Part shown: positions 43,111-50,572 of the stretch, one piece after another | Layout: every line of letters begins with the position of its first letter | Position numbering within the stretch: position 1 is the first letter of the stretch | The notes under the pieces: model-generated | Database searches by the model: none | What the model saw: only the letters and a program-made list of their open reading frames with translations | Told to the model about the DNA's origin: nothing | Source: Clostridium uliginosum | Lineage (GTDB): Bacteria > Bacillota > Clostridia > Clostridiales > Clostridiaceae | Assembly: GCF_900112485.1 (NCBI RefSeq) | Contig: NZ_FOMG01000026.1 | Span: 1 to 56,183 of the forward strand | Direction of reading: 5' to 3' | DNA: 56,183 nt | Translations under genes and position numbers: made by a program

Positions 43111-45015
43111 TTAATTCATATTTTCATTTACTTCTGGCATATGCTCATAATTGTCATGATTTATAACAAACCAATTACCAAAGTTTTTTTGTACAGTTAT
43201 ATTTTCATAACTAATATATATGGCTTTAGTAGAATCTGTCATACTATACTCAATTTCGTATTCATAAGTTTTATCATCTATTTTATTTTTTTCATTTATT
43301 TTATAGTTTAAAATCCAAGGACTTGAACCTCCAATTATCCAGTTCATTTTACTATATTTCTCATATTCTGTTTGTTTTAAATCATTTGAAAGAATTGAAT
43401 ATCTAAAAGATCCATTTCTTTCTTTTAATGCTTCAGCCCATAATTTTGCTGCACATTGTTTATCATCAGTTAATAAAGAATTTTCTGCTAATCTAGGTTG
43501 AACTGTTGAAAACTTTGAATCATTACTTTCAGTTACTTCAGGTAGGTAATCATAATCATCATGATTTATAACAAACCAATTACCACCAATTTCTTGTACA
43601 GTTACATTTTCATGACTATTATATAGTGTTTTAGTTGAATCGCTCATACTATACTCGATTTCATATTCATAAGTTTTGTCATCTATTTTATTTTTTTCAT
43701 TTATTTTATAACTCACAACCCAAGGACTTGAACCTCCAACTACCCAGTTCATTTCACTATATTTCTCATATTCTGTTTGTTTTAAATCATTTGAAAGAAT
43801 TGCATATCTAAAAGATCCATCTCTTGTTCCTAATGCTTCAGCCCATAATTTTACTGTATCTTCCTTATCTTTTTGTAAAAAAGCTTTTTGTGACTGTAAA
43901 TTTTCTAAATCATCACCGCTAGTGGCCAAAACTTTCTTAGCATTTGTAAGTCCTGTGAAACCTATTGCTGTAATAATAGCAACTGCTATTGCTACACTTT
44001 TGAAAGATGTCTTTTTAAAAATTGAAATCATAATAATCCTCCTTTTAATCTCTAATTTATCATATTTTGATACAACTGCTGTTGTTCCAGGGGTAAATTT
44101 ATAAACTGAAACTAATTTTAATAAATGAATAATAGTATGTCCATATTCTATTCGTTTTTCTGGATCTATGTGTGATAACGCATAGGCATCACAAGCAATT
44201 TCACAATCCTGATGCATTTTATAAAAGCCATACCAGATAAGTGGATTAAACCAGTGTAATGCTTTTACTATTGCAACAATCCAATTAACACAAATATCTT
44301 TTCGCTTATAATGAGCCATCTCATGAAGTAGTATACATTTTAATTCCGCATTGCTAATTTTATGCTGTAAGTGACATGGCAGTAATAACTTTGGTCTAAT
44401 AAATCCTAAAAGACATGGACTATATACTTCTTTAGTAAGCAAAACAGGAATATTTCTGTGAACTTCCATAATCACTTTACACTCATTAAATAACTCATTA
44501 ATGTTACTATCAGCATATTTGAAATTCTTTTTTATTCTTATCCCAAAACGCAAATTAGAAATAATCATACATATTAGAAATATCAAAAAACCTAAAATCC
44601 AAGCTATTACAATAGCAAAATTTAAGTTTATATTTCTATACATTAACTGATAAAGTCCTTTAAATGTTTTTATATTCTCTTCCGTATTTTCAATTGTATC
44701 TTGTTTCTGTAATGTAGTATTAAAAACAGTTTTTTCTTTATTGTTACTACTTTCAATTTTATTTCCATTATCATTTTGAGAATTATAATCAGAACTTCCT
44801 ATAGTTGTAGGAAGCAGATTGAAAATACTTAATTGACTTTGTGGTGCATATGGCATTATTAATCTTATCAATAATAAAAACCATATATAATATTGCCAAT
44901 TAACATTAAATTTTCGACTTAAAGCCCATCTAATTGGAAGAATAGCACATACCAATACACTGCCCATTATTGATGCTTCAATCACCCACTTAAAAACAGC
45001 AAAAATTTCATACAT
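43111..45015 (-). CDS. BlaR1/MecR1-family sensor peptidase with duplicated C-terminal domain
   Basis: A 634-residue membrane protein. Four helices and an M56 metallopeptidase domain (zinc motif LLHEMAHYKRKDI, with the downstream Asp/Glu in DCEIACDAYALSH) occupy about 1-330; a helix near 335 follows. Instead of the penicillin-binding domain of true BlaR1, the outer part is two nearly identical copies of an about 100-residue domain, each with LWAEALxxRxGSFRYxILS, KMNW/EMNW, GGSSPW and KIDDKTYEYEIEYSM, ending NWFVINHD. It probably senses a cell-wall signal and cleaves BlaI or itself (family knowledge). Start at 45015 from AGGAGGTAACAGG; a longer frame to 45078 overlaps blaI and is rejected. Gap to blaI is 4 bp. 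Confidence 0.85.
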   Translation of the reverse strand: MYEIFAVFKWVIEASIMGSVLVCAILPIRWALSRKFNVNWQYYIWFLLLIRLIMPYAPQSQLSIFNLLPTTIGSSDYNSQNDNGNKIESSNNKEKTVFNTTLQKQDTIENTEENIKTFKGLYQLMYRNINLNFAIVIAWILGFLIFLICMIISNLRFGIRIKKNFKYADSNINELFNECKVIMEVHRNIPVLLTKEVYSPCLLGFIRPKLLLPCHLQHKISNAELKCILLHEMAHYKRKDICVNWIVAIVKALHWFNPLIWYGFYKMHQDCEIACDAYALSHIDPEKRIEYGHTIIHLLKLVSVYKFTPGTTAVVSKYDKLEIKRRIIMISIFKKTSFKSVAIAVAIITAIGFTGLTNAKKVLATSGDDLENLQSQKAFLQKDKEDTVKLWAEALGTRDGSFRYAILSNDLKQTEYEKYSEMNWVVGGSSPWVVSYKINEKNKIDDKTYEYEIEYSMSDSTKTLYNSHENVTVQEIGGNWFVINHDDYDYLPEVTESNDSKFSTVQPRLAENSLLTDDKQCAAKLWAEALKERNGSFRYSILSNDLKQTEYEKYSKMNWIIGGSSPWILNYKINEKNKIDDKTYEYEIEYSMTDSTKAIYISYENITVQKNFGNWFVINHDNYEHMPEVNENMN

Positions 45016-45019
45016 CCTG

Positions 45020-45403
45020 TTACCTCCTCTTATTGCTCCGTTTCTCAAGAATGCATTTAAGATCTTCAATATCTTCATCAGTCAATTCCTGTTCCTCAAT
45101 TAAGTTTGCCAACATTAAATTTAAGGAACCATTATATACTTTTTTTATGAAAGACATTCTTTCTTCCATTCTACATTCCTTTTGAGACACTAACGGATAA
45201 CAGATATTGGGAGATGAATCTTTCTTAATGCCAATTATATTTTTATCAACTAATCTTTTAATAAGTGTATAAATAGTAGTTTCTTTCCAATTCATTGATA
45301 ATTTTAATTCTTTAACAATATCCTTAGACGTGACTGAAGCTCTATCCCAAACAATTTTCATAACTTCCCATTCTGAATCAGATATTTTAGGAATTTTATT
45401 CAT
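45020..45403 (-). CDS. BlaI/MecI-family repressor
   Basis: A 127-residue winged-helix repressor: ISDSEWEVMKIVWDRASVTSKDIVKEL at the start, recognition helix region in SMNWKETTIYTLIKRLVDKNIIG (about 38-60), then a dimerisation tail rich in Glu. It binds paired TACA-NN-TGTA sites and is released when BlaR1 triggers its cleavage. The start at 45403 follows GAGAGGAGG at nine bases; the longer frame to 45469 would run through the operator and is not used. It is the first gene of the blaI-blaR1 operon. Confidence 0.9.
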   Translation of the reverse strand: MNKIPKISDSEWEVMKIVWDRASVTSKDIVKELKLSMNWKETTIYTLIKRLVDKNIIGIKKDSSPNICYPLVSQKECRMEERMSFIKKVYNGSLNLMLANLIEEQELTDEDIEDLKCILEKRSNKRR

Positions 45404-45416
45404 ATTAAACCTCCTC

Positions 45417-45456
45417 TCTACAGTTGTAGAATATATTCCCATTCTACAACTGTAGA
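45417..45456. promoter_or_regulatory. Double BlaI operator
   Basis: A 40 bp perfect palindrome: TCTACAGTTGTAGAAT, eight bases, ATTCTACAACTGTAGA. Each arm holds a TACA-NN-TGTA dyad, the BlaI/MecI consensus, so two dimers can bind side by side just before the blaI ribosome site. Confidence 0.85.
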
Positions 45457-45529
45457 GATACATTGTCAATTTAATATTTAAAATATAACAAAAAAAGAGA
45501 AGCTATCTCTAGCTCCCCTATCAAAATAA

Positions 45530-45721
45530 TTATCTAATTAATCCATAATTAACAAATATAGTTGCAAGCACCAATGTTATTGTACTAAATAGCTTAATAA
45601 GATCATGTATTGATGGACCTGTTACCGCACCTCCTCTAAAGGATATTTGAAGTGATTTGTTTAAGCTATGCTTTGCCCCTTGTGCAACTCTTATGTTTGC
45701 ATTAACAGCGACATACATACC
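45530..45721 (-). pseudogene. Remnant of hppA (membrane pyrophosphatase), ends fused
   Basis: The open frame reads GMYVAVNANIRVAQGAKHSL, NKSLQISFRGGAVTG and then directly PSIHDLIKLFSTITLVLATI. The first block is the early FxGGxxG region of H+/Na+-pumping pyrophosphatases (normally near residue 100), the second is their C-terminal GPS-NILIKL ending (normally near 650). More than 500 residues between them are missing, so a large internal deletion joined the ends in frame at a shared G-P/TG sequence. The 5' part is also missing. It cannot make an active pump. Confidence 0.75.
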
Positions 45722-45734
45722 TTGCTAATTTTAA

Positions 45735-46733
45735 TTATTCCACTACTACTTTTGCATTTTGAGCTAAATTAAATAAATCTGCACTTACAAAAATAGTATT
45801 ATTTTTTAATATTGTTTTGTTTCTTAAATAACAATTAGTATCTTCTAAATTTATCATATCACTATTAATGGTAACACTATAAGTTTTTGATCCTTCTTTT
45901 GTCATTGTAGCTACACCTCTTTTGTTATTTAAGCTAACATTATATCCACATGCTTCTGCAACTACTTTTAGAGGAACCATTAATGTTTTTTCTTGCATAA
46001 AAGGAACTTCTTTTGATGTTAAATAAATATCTTTTCCATCTATATTTACATTATTAACTGACGCTTTAATTAATGCACTATAACCATAAGGCATAATTAA
46101 ACTCTTTTCTACCTTTATCTTTTTAGTATTTTCCATAGTTTGCATTTTACCTTTTTCTTCTTTACCCCATAAGAATAAAGTTGATCCTATTTTAATATTA
46201 TCGATAGTTACAATATTTTTTGTTAAATATGGAAATACATTTGTATTTCGATCTAAAGTTGCCTCTACAAGTCCATCATCACTTTTAACAGTTATACTTC
46301 CATCATAATTTTGATTTATAGACTGAACCTCAATATAATTAGGAACTTTAAAGTCTTGTGGTATATTTACAATAATAGCCTTGGCATTACTCATAGGTGG
46401 TAAGCTTAGTGTCATTACTGGACTAATATAAGCATAAATATCTTCATTCAAATTTATGTCCTTAAGTGGAACTGGTAATCCACTAACTGCATCAATTATT
46501 ATAGTTTCGTGTGATATATTTAGTATCATATCATTATTTATATTGCTTGAATTTTTAATATGAATTTTTCCATCATTTTTTTCTTCAACTTTTCCCCATA
46601 CCTGTACAAACTTTGACATATGAGCTACTTCATTATTAACTACTGTAGTTACATTAGCTGATGCACATTGTGGTATTGCAATAAGCATTGTTAATCCTAA
46701 CATAGCAGCTAAAATTCTCTTTGTTATTTTCAT
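45735..46733 (-). CDS. Secreted stalk-domain protein (copper amine oxidase N-terminal-like domain)
   Basis: A 332-residue exported protein. Signal peptide about 1-26 (MKITKRILAAMLGLTMLIAI ending CASA). The middle (about 30-210) is beta-rich with repeated KNDGKIHIKNSSN and NYDGSITVKSDDG-type strands. The C-terminal part from about 250 (EVPFMQEKTLMVPLKVVAEACGYNVSLNNKRGVATMTKEG, then NKTILKNNTIFVSADLFNLAQNA) is the stalk domain first named in copper amine oxidases; it mediates attachment and has no oxidase activity. I start at 46733 from AGGGGGATGATTTTA; a longer frame to 46784 lacks a site. Role in the cell envelope is inferred. Confidence 0.82.
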   Translation of the reverse strand: MKITKRILAAMLGLTMLIAIPQCASANVTTVVNNEVAHMSKFVQVWGKVEEKNDGKIHIKNSSNINNDMILNISHETIIIDAVSGLPVPLKDINLNEDIYAYISPVMTLSLPPMSNAKAIIVNIPQDFKVPNYIEVQSINQNYDGSITVKSDDGLVEATLDRNTNVFPYLTKNIVTIDNIKIGSTLFLWGKEEKGKMQTMENTKKIKVEKSLIMPYGYSALIKASVNNVNIDGKDIYLTSKEVPFMQEKTLMVPLKVVAEACGYNVSLNNKRGVATMTKEGSKTYSVTINSDMINLEDTNCYLRNKTILKNNTIFVSADLFNLAQNAKVVVE

Positions 46734-46961
46734 TAAAATCATCCCCCTAAATATTAGCTTTATTATATAGTTATTGATGTACAAATATCCTAATGTAATA
46801 AGAAATTACATACTTTTATTGAATCCATACCTTGTCATATTTTCTAATGACTGTGAATCTGTTCCTTGATAATGAAATATTATCCATTATCATTCCCCCT
46901 TCACCTATAACACAATTTAAATAGGTAAAATGTTGCATTTTATAAATATTTTTTTACGCTA

Positions 46962-46990
46962 TCTTTTAAAACAGTGTTGATATTGTTATA
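46962..46990. repeat. R1 half-element
   Basis: GCTATCTTTTAAAACAG followed by TGTTGATATTGTTATA. It lies directly upstream of the broken GNAT gene, consistent with the repeat marking the break. A 23-codon frame with GGGGGAATGATA before it (ATG at 46889) may be another fragment. Confidence 0.5.
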
Positions 46991-47059
46991 TAGAGTTCAT
47001 GGACAGTAGAATTTACTTTTATTGGTTAGTTAGAATTAAACTTGGTTAATACAAGCTAG

Positions 47060-47338
47060 AGGAAGATAATAAAATTTAACAATACTTTATTTGAAAAATA
47101 TAAAGGGCAAGGTGTAGGAACAATCCTCCTTCAAAATTTAATTAAGCTATCAGAAGAAAATGGATTTTGGACTTTACAGTCTGGTATTATAATCGAAAAC
47201 ATTACAAGTATAGCATTACATAAAAAGTGTGACTTTAGAGAAATTGGAATAAGAGAAAAAGTAGCAAAAATGAATAATGGGATGTGGCATGATGTAGTTT
47301 TAATGGAACGTAGAAGTAAGGTAATTGGAATAAACTAA
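47060..47338 (+). pseudogene. GNAT N-acetyltransferase C-terminal fragment
   Basis: An open frame without a start codon reads KYKGQGVGTILLQNLIKLSE, then ENGFWTLQSGIIIENITSIA and LHKKCDFREIGIREK, ending MWHDVVLMERRSKVIGIN. This is the acetyl-CoA-binding Q/RxxGxG/A half and C-terminus of a GNAT protein of the phosphinothricin acetyltransferase type. The N-terminal half is gone. Confidence 0.75.
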
Positions 47339-47381
47339 TTTAGTATCAATAAATTACTCTTGTAAAACAAAAAATCTAATT

Positions 47382-47750
47382 TTAGTGCGACATACCAAAA
47401 ATTGCACCTGAAATAAAAGGTATTAACCAAATAACCCATACAATAATACTAAATTTGTGAAAATTAGCTTTAGTTTTTTCATCGTTCTTAATTAAAACGA
47501 TCGTTGCCCAAAGTGCATGTAACAGCATTAAAATTATTGCTAATAAACCTGTTAGACCATGGAAGTTAAATTGAAACCCGCCTTTAACAATTTTACTCAT
47601 GAGTGTTGTTCCTAAAGTATCAAATACTAATCCTAAGTAAAATACCAACATATGCCATTTTTTTAATTCACCTTGTTTTTTTTCACTCCATACACCGATT
47701 GTATAAAATATAAGTGCTGATGTAATAGACATAATTGCATAAACTAACAT
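47382..47750 (-). CDS. HsmA-family membrane protein (TIGR03987)
   Basis: A 122-residue protein with four helices: ITSALIFYTIGVW, LVFYLGLVFDTLGTTLM, TGLLAIILMLLHALWATIVLI and FSIIVWVIWLIPFISGAIFGM. The conserved HGLTG and LHALWA segments suit the HsmA family; in Clostridioides difficile HsmA binds heme and protects against oxidative stress. The start at 47750 follows AGGAGGTATTATT; the frame reaching 47810 starts inside an operator. The palindrome ATGAACAATGTTCAT at 47796-47810 matches one before the neighbouring TetR gene. Confidence 0.83.
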   Translation of the reverse strand: MLVYAIMSITSALIFYTIGVWSEKKQGELKKWHMLVFYLGLVFDTLGTTLMSKIVKGGFQFNFHGLTGLLAIILMLLHALWATIVLIKNDEKTKANFHKFSIIVWVIWLIPFISGAIFGMSH

Positions 47751-47795
47751 AATAATACCTCCAAATCTATAAATTTTTCTATAAAAGAATGTGTT

Positions 47796-47810
47796 ATGAA
47801 CAATGTTCAT
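47796..47810. promoter_or_regulatory. TetR operator before hsmA
   Basis: ATGAACAATGTTCAT, a 15 bp palindrome with one central base, 46 bases before the hsmA start. Differs from the site at 48465-48479 only in the central region. Confidence 0.75.
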
Positions 47811-47874
47811 TTAAGACCAAAAAAATTCTTTAAGCAATATTTCAAAAATTAATATTCAAAATTAGCATATGATA

Positions 47875-48429
47875 CTAAAGTAATTCTCTAAGAAACATTT
47901 CAAAGGATGAATACTTAAAAATCGGCATCTGCACCATTGTAATACAATTCATCAATATAAACTTAGCGGTTTCATAGGAATCTAACTTAAGGTTAATTTT
48001 ATTATTTCTTACTTCTTTTAGTAAAATATTTTCTATCATATTCACTAATTTTTCCATATAAATATTTTCTTTTTCTAAACTATTTTTAATGTAATCAGGA
48101 TTTTCGTAAAACTCAGGTTTAAGCCATATTTCTTTAAAAGTTTTAATAAAAATGCTTAGTTTATTAAATATTTCATTCAATTTAATATATAATGTATCAT
48201 CCGAATTTACTATATCTTCAAGTACATAGAAGTGCTCTTTCCAATAATCCGTCATCATTTCAATAATAAGTTCTTTTTTTGTTGGATAATAATTGTATAT
48301 CGTACCAAGGGCAATATCACATTTTTTAGATAGAGTTCTCATGCTAAACTTTTCATAGCCCTCATTGTATAGAATTTCTTTTGCTCTAGTTAATATAAGT
48401 TGTTTCGGATTTTCAATTATTCTTGACAA
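47875..48429 (-). CDS. TetR/AcrR-family repressor of hsmA
   Basis: A 184-residue regulator. The helix-turn-helix is in ILTRAKEILYNEGYEKFSMRTLSKKCDIALGTIYNYYPTKKELI-type sequence (residues about 12-55). The C-terminal ligand domain is not assignable. It starts with TTG at 48429, after AGGAGGTGTTATAA; no ATG fits. Both this gene and hsmA downstream carry the same 15 bp palindrome in their promoter regions, so it likely represses both. The C. difficile hsmA gene is controlled by an unrelated MarR-type heme sensor, so the regulator differs here. Confidence 0.87.
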   Translation of the reverse strand: MSRIIENPKQLILTRAKEILYNEGYEKFSMRTLSKKCDIALGTIYNYYPTKKELIIEMMTDYWKEHFYVLEDIVNSDDTLYIKLNEIFNKLSIFIKTFKEIWLKPEFYENPDYIKNSLEKENIYMEKLVNMIENILLKEVRNNKINLKLDSYETAKFILMNCITMVQMPIFKYSSFEMFLRELL

Positions 48430-48464
48430 TTATAACACCTCCTATAATCAATTATAAAGTTTAT

Positions 48465-48479
48465 ATGAACACTGTTCAT
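48465..48479. promoter_or_regulatory. TetR operator before the tetR gene
   Basis: ATGAACACTGTTCAT, perfect 6+3+6 palindrome, 36 bases upstream of the TTG start. Confidence 0.78.
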
Positions 48480-48640
48480 TGTAGATTGATTAATACCATT
48501 TGTCAATACTTTTAATATTCTAAAACGCGATAATCGATTTAAAAATGCCATATGACTTAAATTTCATATGGCATCTGTTTATTTAATTATATATTCTTAA
48601 CTTCAGTGAAGTTTAAGCTCACTTTAAAACTAAAAATTTC

Positions 48641-48805
48641 TTAAGGCATCTCCAAATAAATAACTAGTCAGTATTCTTGTCTTTTTGTACTATACTGCAT
48701 CGATAAAGACAGCTAATAACAATAATATTAACTGCCTTTACTTTCTTGTCTAACTGTCAAAAAATTCTAAGAATCTTTAACTAGTTATTTATTTATAATA
48801 CCTAA
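48641..48805. repeat. Palindromic repeat element R2-f
   Basis: Starts TTAAGGCATCTCCAAATAAA with TAACTAGTCAGTATTC and ends AACTAGTTATTTATTTATAA with TACCTAA. The core repeats CTGCATCGATAAAGACAGCTA then TAACTGCCTTTACTTTCTTGTC. Sister of 53977-54140; together they bracket the hydrogenase operon and ArsR gene. It may also terminate the hydrogenase transcript. Confidence 0.78.
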
Positions 48806-48807
48806 TT

Positions 48808-50511
48808 TTAGTGTTCACTATGTTCATAATGAACATGAAGTAATTCCTTAGAACGTCCTTTTAGTAACCCACTATACAAAGACATCATCATAGGATTTTC
48901 TTCGCTTCGTTTAATCTGTGCAACCTTATCCACCTTATAAAGTCCTTTTGCCCTTTCATTCTTATCTTCTTTTAAACCGAATGGTTGTCCTGCTCCAGAT
49001 ATACAGCCACCAGGACAAGCCATAACTTCTACGAAATCAAAATGTTCTTCTCCGCTTTTGATTTTCTCAATCAAACTTTCTGCATTTGCAAGTCCACTTA
49101 CTACTGCAATACGAAGGATACTGTCTCCTACTGGTAGTTCGCATACTTTTATACCTTCCATACCACGAACACCTATAAATTCTATTCTTTTTAATACTTT
49201 CGTAGTTTTCTCTTCAACAACAGTACGGATAACAGCTTCTGTTACACCACCGGTAACACCGAAAATCACACCTGCACCTGAGTATAGAGAAAAAGGCATA
49301 TCCGGAGATTCTGATTCAATTTTATTAAACTGGATACCAACTTCCTTAATCATCGCACATAGTTCTGTTGTGGTAATTACATAATCCACATCCTTGATAC
49401 CATCTCGTACAAATTCATCTCTAGCTGCTTCTGCTTTTTTGGCCGTACATGGCATAACAGCCACAGATATGGTTTCTTTATCATCAGAAGCATCCTTATC
49501 CTTAAAATGTTCTTTAATAACAGCTCCAAACATCTGCATTGGCGATTTACAACTGGATACATAAGACATCAGTTCCGGATGTTTTGTTTCTGCATATCGC
49601 ACCCAGGCCGGACAGCAAGAAGTAAATAATGGAATCTTACCATCTATTGCTTCTAATTTTTTTAAAAATTCTTTAGATTCTTCAACAATTGTGAGATCAG
49701 CACTTAATGAAGTATCATAAACCTCATCAAAGCCTATTCTTCTCATTGCTGCAGCGATTTTGTCCATAACATTTTCGCCTGGTCTCATACCGAATTCTTC
49801 ACCTAATGCCACACGTACTGCAGGTGCAACCTGTGCTACAACTCTTTGTTTTGGATTATATAATGCTTTCCAAACATTCTTAAGATCACTCTTTACAATA
49901 ATTGCACCTGTAGGACATACACTAGCACACTGTCCGCAGTTTACACAATCTGTTTCTCCTAAGCATTTACCAAATGCCGGACTTACTACCATCTTAGCAC
50001 CGCGGTGTGCAAAATCAATTGCACCTACATTTTGCACTTCGTTACACATTCTAACGCAATCACCACATAAAATACATTTACTAGGATCACGAATAATTGC
50101 CTTAGATGAAGTATCTAATTTCTTTTCACTATTAGTGCTTTTAAATCGAATATTTTTTAAACCAAAACGTACTGCTAGTTCTTGAAGCCTACATTTACCG
50201 CTTTTTTCACATACGGTACAATCTCTACAATGAGACGCTAGAAGTAATTCTAAAATCATCTTACGATGCTTGTGAAGTTTTGGTGTATTGGTCTTAATTG
50301 ACATCTTATCTTTAGGTGGTGTAGAACAAGAAGCTATAATACCGCCCCATTCATCTTCAACCACACACATTCTACAGGCTCCGTAAATGGACAAATCCGA
50401 ATAATAACAAAATGTAGGTAAATCAATGCCTGCTTTTCTTACTAAATCCAAAATATTCTTTTCTTTATCGAATTCTACCCTATTACCATCAATTATCATA
50501 TATTTTGACAT
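48808..50511 (-). CDS. hydA: NADH-linked [FeFe] hydrogenase catalytic subunit
   Basis: Makes H2 from protons at the H-cluster. The 567-residue protein has the full cluster set with numbering identical to the C. pasteurianum enzyme: [2Fe-2S] at Cys35, 46, 49, 62; [4Fe-4S] with His94, Cys98, 101, 107; two ferredoxin clusters (Cys146-156 and 189-199). H-cluster motifs: FTSCCPAW with Cys299 and Cys300, MPCTAKKAE with Cys355, and EVMACPGGCISGAGQP near residue 495. The end is HVHYEHSEH. With the two subunits upstream it forms a trimer that takes electrons from NADH, possibly with ferredoxin (bifurcation). Last gene of the operon; R2-f follows. ATGATGAAAAACT spacing gives AAGGATG as ribosome site. 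Confidence 0.95.
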   Translation of the reverse strand: MSKYMIIDGNRVEFDKEKNILDLVRKAGIDLPTFCYYSDLSIYGACRMCVVEDEWGGIIASCSTPPKDKMSIKTNTPKLHKHRKMILELLLASHCRDCTVCEKSGKCRLQELAVRFGLKNIRFKSTNSEKKLDTSSKAIIRDPSKCILCGDCVRMCNEVQNVGAIDFAHRGAKMVVSPAFGKCLGETDCVNCGQCASVCPTGAIIVKSDLKNVWKALYNPKQRVVAQVAPAVRVALGEEFGMRPGENVMDKIAAAMRRIGFDEVYDTSLSADLTIVEESKEFLKKLEAIDGKIPLFTSCCPAWVRYAETKHPELMSYVSSCKSPMQMFGAVIKEHFKDKDASDDKETISVAVMPCTAKKAEAARDEFVRDGIKDVDYVITTTELCAMIKEVGIQFNKIESESPDMPFSLYSGAGVIFGVTGGVTEAVIRTVVEEKTTKVLKRIEFIGVRGMEGIKVCELPVGDSILRIAVVSGLANAESLIEKIKSGEEHFDFVEVMACPGGCISGAGQPFGLKEDKNERAKGLYKVDKVAQIKRSEENPMMMSLYSGLLKGRSKELLHVHYEHSEH

Positions 50512-50531
50512 AGTTTTTCATCATCCTTTCA

Positions 50532-50554
50532 GTAAGGCATATTCAAATGCTTAA
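50532..50554. repeat. Minimal R2 palindrome between hydrogenase genes
   Basis: TAAGGCATATTCAAATGCTTAA: two R2 ends joined. It lies in the 61 bp gap between the NuoF-like and hydA genes. Confidence 0.6.
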
Positions 50555-50572
50555 TTTATATATTTCACTTTG

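Noticed and set aside
43099..43311. 70-codon plus-strand ORF
   Set aside because: Antisense to the end of blaR1, Ile/Phe-rich shadow frame.
47382..47810. Longer HsmA start at 47810
   Set aside because: That start is inside the TetR palindrome and lacks a ribosome site, while AGGAGG precedes the ATG at 47750.
49760..50185. Long ORF opposite hydA and similar ones opposite hydB (50796-51326, 51330-51668)
   Set aside because: Shadow frames of well-conserved hydrogenase genes; no ribosome sites, nonsensical composition.
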